DNA from: an uncultured Lachnospiraceae bacterium
Lineage (GTDB): Bacteria; Bacillota; Clostridia; Lachnospirales; Lachnospiraceae
Assembly: GCA_902783305.1 (NCBI GenBank)
Contig: CACZQU010000223.1
Coordinates: 1 to 13,269, forward strand
Direction of reading: 5' to 3'
DNA length: 13,269 bases
The translations under genes were made by a program, and so were the position numbers. This document shows positions 1 through 8,500 of the stretch, in pieces (position 1 is the first letter of the stretch; every line of letters begins with the position of its first letter). The notes under the pieces were generated by a model, which was given only the letters and a program-made list of their open reading frames with translations, did not search any database and was not told the DNA's origin.

Positions 1-2
1 AG

Positions 3-464
3 GAATATTTCAGCTACGCTCCTTACTCGGAATCCATGATTTTCTCGCAGTTTCTGGAAATCCTGGTTCTGATCGGCCGGAATCATAAAGCCTTCATCGG
101 CCAGAATATGACACCGGTAAACTCCCGGCAGAAAGAATACGCGGATAAATTCCGGTATGTGACCAGCTATGTGGAAGAGCATTTTGCGGAGGATATCTCC
201 CTCGATCAGATCGCGGATATGGCAGGTTTTTCCAAATACCATTTTTCCCGGCTGTTCAGGCAGTATACCGATATGTCTTTTTACCGGTACCTGAACCAGA
301 AAAGAATTGACCACGCGCGGACACTGCTGGCCAACCCCTCCCTGACGGTGATCGAGGTTGCCCTGCAGTCCGGCTTTTCCAGCCTGTCCGCGTTTCTGAG
401 AATGTTCAAGCAGATTAACCAGTGTACCCCTACCGAATTCAGAAACATGTACAAATGGGAATGA
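3..464 (+). CDS. AraC-family transcriptional regulator, 5'-truncated by the window edge
   Basis: This is the C-terminal DNA-binding part of an AraC/XylS-type regulator. The reading frame is open to the left edge and continues upstream of the first ATG at 36 with EYFSYAPYSES, so the real start and the N-terminal sensory domain lie outside the window. Two helix-turn-helix units are visible. The first is at about 195-257 (ISLDQIADMAGFSKYHFSRL). The second is at about 345-413 (TVIEVALQSGFSSLSAFLRM), followed by the family-typical ending with F, K and TPTEFRNMY. The stop (462-464) lies inside the left arm of a palindromic hairpin shared with the convergent radical SAM gene. Members of this family often control sugar use or stress genes. 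The target here cannot be deduced; the GH3 gene is far away, and the regulator is convergent with the peptide operon rather than part of it. Confidence 0.93.
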   Translation, partial: EYFSYAPYSESMIFSQFLEILVLIGRNHKAFIGQNMTPVNSRQKEYADKFRYVTSYVEEHFAEDISLDQIADMAGFSKYHFSRLFRQYTDMSFYRYLNQKRIDHARTLLANPSLTVIEVALQSGFSSLSAFLRMFKQINQCTPTEFRNMYKWE

Positions 465-489
465 CGATTCACGACAGTGAATCGTCATT
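460..489. terminator. Perfect inverted repeat between convergent genes, probable bidirectional terminator
   Basis: The arms AATGACGATTCAC (460-472) and GTGAATCGTCATT (477-489) are perfect 13-bp complements around a 4-base loop, GACA. The hairpin begins inside the stop codon of the AraC-family gene and lies 11 bases past the radical SAM stop on the other strand. This is the place where a shared terminator is expected between convergent genes. Neither strand has a clear run of T after the stem, so it may instead stabilise the two 3' ends or be a binding site for a dimeric protein. Confidence 0.6.
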
Positions 490-500
490 CGTAAGAGTCT

Positions 501-1886
501 TCAATCCGTACCTGTCCGGCTCTTCCCCTTGAGCAGCATTTCCTGCGTCCGGCGCATCTGCTCCTCCCGGCAGTAATACTCTCTGATCGGGCACCTGGAA
601 AAAGGAGTACATCGGGGCAGGAACGGGCAGTCTGTGCACTTCTGACGCACTTCTCCCACCTCCATATAGGAAGCCAGGATCTTAGGAAGGGTGACGCCGT
701 CCGCGACATTTCCAAAGGAGGTTCCGGGCTCGCAGAAGCTGCAGGCATATAAATCCCCTGTCGGGGCGATGACGACATTTCCCTCCGGGTTATCCGCCAT
801 GCAATGGTTGACGCAGAAGCCCGCAGCGTGCCTGGGCCTTGAAGGCAGAAAGCCATTCTCCCGTATCCACCGGTCTGCCTGCTCCAGCCGCCGCAGCAGC
901 GGCCGGCAGGTGCTGCTTTGAAGCGATGCATGCAAAGGCGCAAAGACCACGGACAGCTCTTCTTTTTTTTCGATGATCCGGCTCAGATCCGCAAGAAATT
1001 CCGGGATGTCATCCATGTTTTCTTCGTCCACATTGCATCGGATATTCACCCGTATTCCCCGCTTCATCAGCCGGTTCACATTTTCCATGACCCGCCGGTA
1101 CGTGTCGTCGTAATGATAATAGTTCTTTCTCCGGAAGTATTCTTCTCCGGCGCAGTCCATGGAAACCTTGACGCTCTTCATGTGCCAGGATCCGGCCATC
1201 CGCTGCGCGGCGGCATCCGTAATCAGGCTTCCGTTTGTCGTCATCACGGACGTAAACGGTACCTTGCCGTTTTCCAGTCCTGCACAGATCCGGTCGATGA
1301 CCCGGGAAGCCAGCAAGGGCTCCCCTCCGAACCATTTCAGGTGAAGCGTCGTATCCTTTCGCCGGCTGGCCAGAAGGAAGGAAATGGTTTTTTCGACGGT
1401 TTTCTCATCCATCCCGGTCCGGGGAAGTCCCTCTTCAAAGCAATAGCTGCATCTGGCGTTGCAGCTCCAGGTCGGCAGGATCGTATATCCCGAATATCCC
1501 GGTTTCCGGGCACAGAGTCTGTGCAGCCGGTACAGATCCAGGTAAAAAGCTGTCTCATCCCTGCTCCCGGGAACCAGGAAATAATTCTGCATCAGGCTGT
1601 ACAGCTCCGGATCCTCCTGAATCTGATCCGCGGTAAACCGGGAATCCGGATGAACGATGATTTCCGGCTCCACGTATTGCAAGGTGAGAGTGTTGTACAG
1701 GCGGCACGCCTTGAGTCCCATCCTCTGCCCCGTTTCCGGTAAGGGGGAAGCAGGCGATGAATCGTCTGCCTTGCCGTCCTCCGACCAGACAATAAACTGC
1801 GACCACCGGTATGACTGTCCCGGGGAAAGGGTCTGCTTTTTCAGCAGCCTTTCCAGGGAAGGAATCCTGGGCCAGATCTCTTTCAT
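501..1886 (-). CDS. Radical SAM/SPASM domain protein, putative peptide maturase
   Basis: This 461-residue enzyme has the radical SAM signature CNARCSYC (Cys142, 146, 149) that holds the 4Fe-4S cluster cleaving S-adenosylmethionine. It is followed by GGEP at 187-190 (SAM binding) and the MTTNGSLIT strand at 215-223. The C-terminal third is a Cys-rich SPASM domain: Cys358, Cys362, GDLYAC with Cys382, then Cys385, 417, 420, 426, 432 and 439. That is enough to hold two auxiliary Fe-S clusters. Residues about 57-125, with LYNTLT, resemble the leader-binding N-terminal region of SPASM peptide maturases. The family installs thioether or C-C crosslinks, or other changes, in small peptides. The nearby 44- and 51-residue peptide genes are the obvious candidate substrates. 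The ATG at 1886 has an AGGGG ribosome site about 8 bases upstream. The gene is preceded by a terminator, so it is probably expressed by read-through. The exact chemistry cannot be told from sequence. Confidence 0.92.
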   Translation of the reverse strand: MKEIWPRIPSLERLLKKQTLSPGQSYRWSQFIVWSEDGKADDSSPASPLPETGQRMGLKACRLYNTLTLQYVEPEIIVHPDSRFTADQIQEDPELYSLMQNYFLVPGSRDETAFYLDLYRLHRLCARKPGYSGYTILPTWSCNARCSYCFEEGLPRTGMDEKTVEKTISFLLASRRKDTTLHLKWFGGEPLLASRVIDRICAGLENGKVPFTSVMTTNGSLITDAAAQRMAGSWHMKSVKVSMDCAGEEYFRRKNYYHYDDTYRRVMENVNRLMKRGIRVNIRCNVDEENMDDIPEFLADLSRIIEKKEELSVVFAPLHASLQSSTCRPLLRRLEQADRWIRENGFLPSRPRHAAGFCVNHCMADNPEGNVVIAPTGDLYACSFCEPGTSFGNVADGVTLPKILASYMEVGEVRQKCTDCPFLPRCTPFSRCPIREYYCREEQMRRTQEMLLKGKSRTGTD

Positions 1887-1933
1887 GACAAATTACCCCT
1901 GTAGATGATTATTGCGTAAACGATTTTCGGGAG

Positions 1934-1978
1934 AAAAAAGGCCGCAGCCCAGGACCATATCAGGTCCTGACTGCGGCC
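1934..1978 (-). terminator. Intrinsic terminator between peptide gene and radical SAM gene
   Basis: On the - strand a GC-rich stem is formed by GGCCGCAGTCAGGACC and GGTCCTGGGCTGCGGCC, with one small internal bulge and a 6-base loop. The + strand positions are 1963-1978 and 1940-1956. It is followed directly by six T residues (complement of 1934-1939). It lies 9 bases after the stop of the 44-residue peptide gene and about 50 bases before the radical SAM start. It should end most transcripts after the peptide genes and let a fraction reach the maturase gene, giving an excess of precursor over enzyme. Confidence 0.9.
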
Positions 1979-1986
1979 GATCCTGA

Positions 1987-2121
1987 TCAGTCGTCGCCGC
2001 CAAACAGATCACTCCTGCCGGCATCCTCGCCCGGTCTTCCGCCGCAGCTGCTGGTCAGAATGATATCCTCGGTATCGATCTGCAGGATTTCCACTGATGG
2101 CTGTTCATATTTTTCTTTCAT
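1987..2121 (-). CDS. Small peptide (44 aa), candidate RiPP precursor
   Basis: A 44-codon gene starts at ATG 2121 after a strong ribosome site, GAGGAGGAATTGAA, and stops with TGA at 1987-1989. The N-terminal half begins MKEKYEQPSVEILQ and continues with TEDIILTSS. The C-terminal half, from Cys26, is CGGRPGEDAG, then RSDLFGGDD, and is rich in Gly and Asp. The Y-x-x-P-x-V pattern recalls the leader motif bound by RRE domains in lasso and related peptides. From memory, short clostridial peptides with a Y-x-x-P start and an E/D-D-x-I-x-T-S segment are common next to modification enzymes, but I cannot name a family. A leader of about 25 residues and a core starting at the single Cys is inference. 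Adjacency to a radical SAM/SPASM gene and the terminator in between support the precursor role. Confidence 0.78.
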   Translation of the reverse strand: MKEKYEQPSVEILQIDTEDIILTSSCGGRPGEDAGRSDLFGGDD

Positions 2122-2160
2122 TTCAATTCCTCCTCATGGATGATTGCAATACCAAAATGC

Positions 2161-2190
2161 CTCCGGCGGATTGTTCCGCGCTTACGATAA
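2161..2190. repeat. Partial copy (C) of the intergenic palindromic element
   Basis: This stretch repeats the core GGATTGTTCCGCGCTT (2168-2183) of the two full elements, with the same small hairpin CGGA-TTGT-TCCG. It lacks the TGACTCC/GGAGTCA outer stem: CCTCC replaces GACTCC on one side, and the other end runs into ACGATAAGTGAT before copy B begins at 2197. It lies directly upstream of the 44-residue peptide gene, in tandem with copy B, and looks like a decayed or truncated copy. Confidence 0.7.
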
Positions 2191-2196
2191 GTGATC

Positions 2197-2246
2197 TGAC
2201 TCCAACGGATTGTTCCGCGCTTTGCGCTCTCACCATCCTGGAGTCA
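2197..2246. repeat. Intergenic palindromic element, copy B
   Basis: The element is bounded by inverted 7-mers, TGACTCC (2197-2203) and GGAGTCA (2240-2246). Inside are two small hairpins, CGGA-TTGT-TCCG and GCGC-TTT-GCGC. It shares the GTTCCGCGCTT core and the outer stem with copy A at 2443-2491. It lies between the stop of the 51-residue peptide gene and the start of the 44-residue one. Confidence 0.8.
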
Positions 2247-2255
2247 TAAGCTCCT

Positions 2256-2411
2256 TCAGTCAAAGATTTCCGGCAGTTCCGTCTCCGGATCGCTTCCGCC
2301 GGAAACGTATCCGGTCTGTTCCTCCGTCAGCTGCTGCTTCTCCTGACCGTTTCCTGCCTGATCCGGTCCTTCGGGTTCCTGGGTAAAACCATTCCAATAA
2401 TTATCGCTCAT
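2256..2411 (-). CDS. Small acidic peptide (51 aa) with a double-glycine-like leader motif
   Basis: The start is ATG 2411, preceded by GGAGAAAG at proper spacing. A longer in-frame start at 2492 lies inside the repeat element, has no ribosome site and is rejected. The protein begins MSDNYWNGFTQEPEG and has a Gln/Glu-rich middle. Residues 28-39 read LTEEQTGYVSGG, which resembles the double-glycine leader of peptides exported and cleaved by peptidase-containing ABC transporters: Val at -4 and Leu at -12 fit, Thr at -7 does not. If cleaved after Gly39 it would leave an acidic 12-mer, SDPETELPEIFD. There is no Cys, so a thioether-forming radical SAM enzyme could not use it in the usual way. No such transporter is in the window. 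It follows the giant surface protein gene by 98 bases and precedes the second peptide gene. The function is unknown. Confidence 0.7.
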   Translation of the reverse strand: MSDNYWNGFTQEPEGPDQAGNGQEKQQLTEEQTGYVSGGSDPETELPEIFD

Positions 2412-2442
2412 TTTTTCTTTCTCCACTTTCCAGAAAACAATC

Positions 2443-2491
2443 TGACTCCTGCGGACTGTTCCGCGCTTAGCGCCCCCGGATCCCGGAGTCA
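2443..2491. repeat. Intergenic palindromic element, copy A
   Basis: Inverted 7-mers TGACTCC (2443-2449) and GGAGTCA (2485-2491) close a 49-bp element. Inside are three short self-complementary segments: GCGGA-CTGT-TCCGC, GCGC-TTA-GCGC and a CCGGATCCCGG-type palindrome. The predicted fold is a closing stem with three arms. It shares the core GTTCCGCGCTT and the outer stem with copy B (2197-2246). It lies between the stop of the giant protein gene and the start of the 51-residue peptide gene. Confidence 0.82.
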
Positions 2492-2509
2492 TTCATCATC
2501 GGTTACGGT

Positions 2510-5500
2510 TCAGCTCTGACGGAAGGCCATGGTCTTCTGATAATAATAGTAAAGCGCCATGACCGAGTCCTTTGCCTCTTTGTTGCCGGCATAGTTTTTG
2601 GAGTTCAGCAGACTCCTGACATAAGCCAGCACGGAAATCTGAATCGTAAAGCTCCCTCCTGCGTTTCCGGTAACGGTGATGGTATCGGCAAGCTGTGATG
2701 CATTGATCCCCTCGATATCCAGCCGGTAGCTTCCATCCACCATTCTGACTGCCCGGAAGGTATTCCCGTTCATCACGGCGGAGGCGCTGAGTGACACATT
2801 GTTCTTCACATTCAGGTAAAGCGTCACCGCCGTCTCCGAGTTCAGCCTGACGCTGAAATACACCTTGCCCAGGCTGGAGGATCCTGCGTCCACAGACAGC
2901 CTGTAATTGTCCACGGCAGCCTTGACCGCATTTTCATCATAGGACGAGGCATAATGGGTCGGCATCGTTGTATAATCCACCCCGTATCTCCACCCGTTGT
3001 AATCCGCCATAAAGGGCTGCGTGAAGTGCCCATAATCCGCCATCGCCCTGACCAGACTGATCGTCGCGGTATTGTACGAGGAGGAATGCAGCTCGAAATA
3101 CCTGATGTACCTGTCCACAGAATACTCCTGCCGGATCGTCTGGCTTCCTCCGTCCCCGTAATGGAAAACAGCCTCGATGGTCTCTGCCATCATGAGCGCA
3201 TCCACATAGACGGTGTAGAGCTTGCGCCCGTCATCGGAATCCCTGGCATCCCGGGTATATACGCGGCTCGAATTGCCATGGACGGTAAAATCCATGTAGC
3301 TTCCCGGACTCTTTTCCGTGTCCTGGAAATCAATGCCAAAGGTAACGCCGATCTGCCCTGTCAGCACCAGAGAGTGGCCTTTGAAAACCGGCTTTCCCTT
3401 CCAGTTTGCGGTTACCGTGAGATCCCGATCTGCCTTGACGGGGGTTCCGGCCGCCTTTTTCCCTTCAACCGTGCTCACCGTCCATCCGTCAAAGGCAAAG
3501 TTCACACGGGTGAAGCCGCATTCCGGAAGCTTGTATTCCTCACCCTTGTCTACATATACCGGGTTCATGGTTCCTTTCGCGTCCTCATGTCCCTTTTCAA
3601 AGGTGATCCTGACCTGCTGCTTCCATTTCGCCTCAGCCGTCGTATTGCCGCTTACGGAAATGGATACCCCTGGTTTTTTCGTGGACCAGTTCACTTCCCA
3701 GCCATCAAACTTATAGCCTGAGCGTGTCCATGGGCAGGAAGGCAGGGTATAGGAGCCGTTTTCGGATTTTTTATGGGGGACGCTATGGCTTTCCGACCTG
3801 CCGTCACCCGATTTCAGCGTCACGGTATAGGGATCCACCGTCTTCATGCTGGTGAAGGTCTGCCCGTTTTTTGTCGCCGTCGCATAGTAGTAATAGGTAT
3901 ACAGGATCAGCGAAGGCGTAGAGACCGTTCCTTCTTCCTTACAGGTATCTCCGCATTGGGGGCAGTTCAGATAGACGCTGGCTTTGGTGTAATTACTGTT
4001 CCATTCCCAGGCCAGCTCCTGGTAGGTATGCTTGCATTTTTTCTTTTCCTGCTCTTCATCCTTGCTGGGATCGCTGTCGCCGCCGTCCAGGCTTGTAGAG
4101 CCCGCTGCTGCGGCTGCTCCGGCCGCTGCTCCTCCGGCCGCGCTTCCGCCAAAGAGGTTAAAGCCGATGTAAGCAAGGCCTCCGATGATTCCTCCGATGA
4201 TCGCTACTCCGGCCAGATCCTTCAGCCAGGTGTTGTCACGCTTGCCTTGATCATTTGCGTTGTTCTTGACCTTGTTGTCTCCTTCAAACTCGACCTTACC
4301 GCCTTTTTCCACATAGATACCGCCGCCCTCGATTCCTGCGGTATTCTTTTCGATCAGAACACCGTTGAGCCGCAGCACCGCATCTATGGAAACATAGCAG
4401 CCTCCGCCTCTTGATTCCGCACGGCCATGGGTGATCCGGCTCTTTGTCTTCGCATCGTCCTCATAGACCTTGCCGCAGATCAAAGCGCGGCTTCCCGGAG
4501 ACAGGAAAATCCCGCCGCCGGTGTTTGCGTGGTTGCCATAAAGGAAGACCTCGGTAAGGGTCAGGGAGGCAGCATTTCCCAGACAGAAGGCTCCGCCGTT
4601 TCCGGTATGGTATCCTCCTGTAATAACGTCCTGAGCTTCGTCGGAGCCAGCGGCTGCCGCCGCATCTTCCCCCAGTTCCTCCAGCCCGGTTTTCACCTTT
4701 CCGCCGCCCGTGACATTCAGCGTCCCCTCCACCAGGAAGACAAAGCCGTCTGCAGCGGCGCTTTCCTGATGGCGGTCCACCACGTATCCGTTCAGGTTCA
4801 GCGAAGAGCTGACTCCGGCCGGAATCGTCATATAGGAATCCGTTTCTCCCGCGGTAATGCTGTTGTACAGATTGACCGTTTCTCCCGCGGCAAGGCGTGT
4901 CGAAACCCCCTCCCAGGTGGAGGTCCATTTCGCCGCAAATACCGTCTGCTCTTCGGTCAGTGTCGCCGTCTCTCCCGGCAGATATGAAGCAGACGCGGTG
5001 TACCAGACAAGCGTCATGCCGTCTTCCGGAGCCTCAAAGCCCTCCACGGTATCGGGAAGAGTATAGCGGATACCGCTCTTCCGCGTCGTTTTTTCTCCTG
5101 TTCCGTTTCCGGGAAGCAGCACAACCGTCCATTTTTCCCCGGTCGTCGTATCCGTATAGGTTTCACCCTCATACTCCGCAGACGCTGTATACAGGATCTC
5201 TTCCTCCTGCTCCTTCCAGGTCACCGGTACGTCCTTCAGCTCATGGGTTTCCCCGCAGATATCGGATCTCACGCACCGAAGGGTCAGGACAGCCGTCGAA
5301 TAATCCTCCGCCCATTCTGTTTTCTCCGGATCCACTTCAAATTCATGGGCATCCGTATATTCGACAAGGTAACGGTTTTCGCCCGTTCCCTGCTCACCGG
5401 CAGGCAGAAGGGAAGCATGCGTCACATAAACCGTCAGTCCTGCCGGTCCTTCCGCATCGCTGTACCCGTCGAAGGCTCCCGGATCGACCGTCACCGGTTT

Positions 5501-8500
5501 TTCCGCTCCCAGGACCAGGCTCTCAAGCGTTGCCCGGTTGTCGGCGAAGGATCTGCTTCCGATCCTTGTCAGATTTTCTGTATTTCCCGTCAGCTCCTTT
5601 ATTCCTGAGCCGGCAAAAGCATTGGCATTCACCGCCCCGATGCTTTCAGAGACAACTACGCCAAAGCCGCTGCTTTGGTAAAACCTGCCGTCCGCGCCCG
5701 CTTCCCCGCTGCCGATTGCCGTGATCTCCACAGCATTACCCGCTTCGTCTGTGTAATACTTCGGAGTCAGGATAACAAAGCCTTCCGGCAAAGCATCCAG
5801 GCCGTACAATGTCGTAAGCGCCGATTCAGCGGGATTCTCCTGCGTACCGGAATTTCCGTCATCCCGGCTGTCAGGCTCCTCCTGCCGCTCACCTGTATCT
5901 TCCCGTTCCTCTGCGTCCCCAGGCTCCTGTGCTTTCTCCCGATCCTCCTCCCGGGATTCATCATTTTCCTCCCCGGAGGTTTCTTCCACGATCTGCATGG
6001 TTTTTTCCGGTCCGGTATACCGGACTGCCTGATTCCCATCGAATTCAAACCAGGAAAAAGCCAGCTCCGCCTGGGTGGCAGGCTCACCTACAGAGCCGTC
6101 CTCCGCTTCCAGGAAGCGGTATAACGTATCTTCGATAACGATCTCGATATGCTCACGGATCCCATAAAGATATCCGCCGTCCTTTGCCGAAATGGCAGGC
6201 TCGGATTCCGGAACCTTTACCCACTCTTCCTCAACGGCAACCGTATCCGTGTACTCCACCGGATCTGTGCCGTCCTCCGGGTTTCTGACCACCTTCGCGG
6301 TAAAGGTAAACGCACCCAGCGTCCCGTCGTAGACGGGACCAGTGATCTCTCCGTCCTCCTCCCACACGACTTCGCCGCAGTCTTTACAGGCCATCCGCGC
6401 GGCTGCCTTGTGATATCCTTCCCAGGTCCAGCTGATCTGTGCATCATGGCTTTCCTTCAAGGCCACAGAGCTGCCCTGCATACAGATGACCTTGTCCGGA
6501 TCTGTCGAATAGAAATGGACTCCCGGGGCTTCATCCGGGTGATACTCCCCATAGCCTGTCACGGCTTCCTCCATATGGGATCCCTTCACGGAAAGCGGCA
6601 GCCGTACGCCGTCCTCCAGCGCTCCGGTCAGATGAAGGACACTGGCGGGATTCCAGAGGCACAGATCCGCAGTTGCGGGATCTGTCGCAGAAGAATTGCC
6701 ATAAATTTCAGGATGTCCGTACAGATTGACGGTCGCGCTGTCTGCCGCCAGTCCGCCACATACCCAGCCCTCATTCATGGCTATCATGCCGCCGCCAAGC
6801 TCCACCGTTCCTCCCGCTGCCACGAGTCCGCCGCCTTCGGCTCCCCTGTCGGTTTTATTTCCGATGATCTCACCGCCGGTGATGCAGACAGATCCTGATT
6901 CCACATAAATTCCGGCACCGTTGTAGCCGGAAGTATTTTCCGAAACCCTTCCGCCGCTCATCTGCAGATTCCCGTTCCGGACAAAGATTCCTCCGCCCCA
7001 TTTCGCGTAGTTTCCGTCAATCCTGCTGCCTCGCAGCTCAGCCGTACCGCCCTCCAGCAGCAGACCGCCGCCCTCGCCGCCGCTGAAATTGTCCGAGATA
7101 CTGCCCCCTGTCATGACAAAGCTGCCGTTATGAAGGTGCACGCCTCCGCCGCCGCGGAAGGACTGGTTGCCGCTGATCTCCCCGCTCTCCAGGGTCAGGC
7201 TGCCTTCCTCTACATAAATGCCTCCGGCTTTTTCTCCGTCACCTCCGGTGATCCTTCCGCCGCCGGCACTGTCCCGGATGACCAGGATACCGTTCTCTAT
7301 ATGGATCGCATGCCCCCAGGAGCTGCCTGAGCTGCCTGCTTTCCGGTTCAGGGTATGACCGTTCAGGTCCAGGACAACCGCTTCACGGTCGGTAAAGGTT
7401 TTGAATTCCAGCGCTTCGTCGCCCTGGCTCTCGTCCGCCTCAAGATCCATATACAGACAGACCAGGTTTTCGTATTCACCGGTTTCCTCGTTGAAAACCC
7501 AGTCTCCAAATCCGTTCAGCGCTCTCTCCAGCTCCTTCCAGGATCGGATAATCCGGGTTCTGGGCTGCTCCTCCTCCGGCGCCAAAACGGTGTCCGTATA
7601 CTCTACGCCGTTAATCTGTGCTGACGCGATATAAACCAGCTTTTCCCCGTTTTCATCGGGAACCGGTCCTCTCACTTCGGCTTCCACCATATCGCTTAAG
7701 GCTCTGCCGCAATGAATGCAGCGCAGGGAGACAGCAGCGCTGGTTGTCTGGTTCCAGCTCCAGACCGCCTCTGCCTCGTGGGTCTCGCGGAAAGCAACCT
7801 CACCGTTTTCCAGACAGGTGATTTTTCCCTCCGGGTTCCGGAAATACAGATCCTCCATTCCCTCCGGATGATACGATGCATATCCTGTGGTGATCACCGG
7901 TGAATGCGTGTCCGATACACTGACCAGATAAGGGGAATCGATGCTCAGACTTCCGGTTACCGTCAGCACGGTATCTTCCTGGTCGAGATAAAAGACATCC
8001 TCCCCGGCCATAACCTTGCTGCCGCCGGGAATGCGGCAGGTTCCTCCCCGAAGACACACACCGCTTCCGTAAGACGCGGTATTCCCGCTGATCATGGTTC
8101 CTTCCAGCAGGCTCACAATCCCATTATCCTGGAAAATCCCGCCGCCGTGAGTTGCCTGGTTATTTTCGATATCGCTTTCTGACGAAGCGAGGTTTCCGCT
8201 CCCCGACACAAAAACACCGCCGCCCCGGATCGCCTGGTTTCCGGATACGGTGACACCTTCCAGAATAACCATGCCGGAGCCGTTGATCCACAACGCCCCG
8301 CCGTAAATGGCGCAGCCTCCGGTAAGCCATCCTTCACCGCCCTGACCCAGGAGCACCAGTGTTCCGTCTTCTACATGAATCACACTTCCGTCTCCAAGCG
8401 GATTAATGGCATCTCCCAGTCCCCGGTCTATCGTGTGACCATTCAGGTCAAGGATTACCGCTCTTTTCGCAAAGGAAAACAAAAGCTCTGAATCGCCGGG

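Noticed and set aside
918..1742. Long + strand frame opposite the radical SAM gene
   Set aside because: It lies fully antisense to a gene with clear catalytic motifs and shows no domain or ribosome site of its own.
1987..2121. SCIFF or classical sactipeptide precursor
   Set aside because: Only one Cys and none of the conserved six-Cys pattern.
2123..2236. 37-codon - strand frame ending one base before the 44-mer start
   Set aside because: It is made of the repeat copies B and C, has no ribosome site, and has no counterpart in front of the 51-mer. Translational coupling was considered but is unsupported.
2161..2491. CRISPR-like array
   Set aside because: Only two full copies and one partial, palindromic, with no regular spacers and no cas genes.
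2443..2491. tRNA-like cloverleaf
   Set aside because: Too short for a tRNA, and no acceptor, T-loop or anticodon consensus is present.
2412..2492. Longer N-terminus for the 51-residue peptide
   Set aside because: The extra 27 codons lie in repeat copy A and lack a ribosome site; the inner ATG has GGAGAAAG.
3773..5724. Several long + strand frames opposite the giant protein gene
   Set aside because: They are open because of the GC-rich, repetitive coding strand; translations are low-complexity and match no fold.
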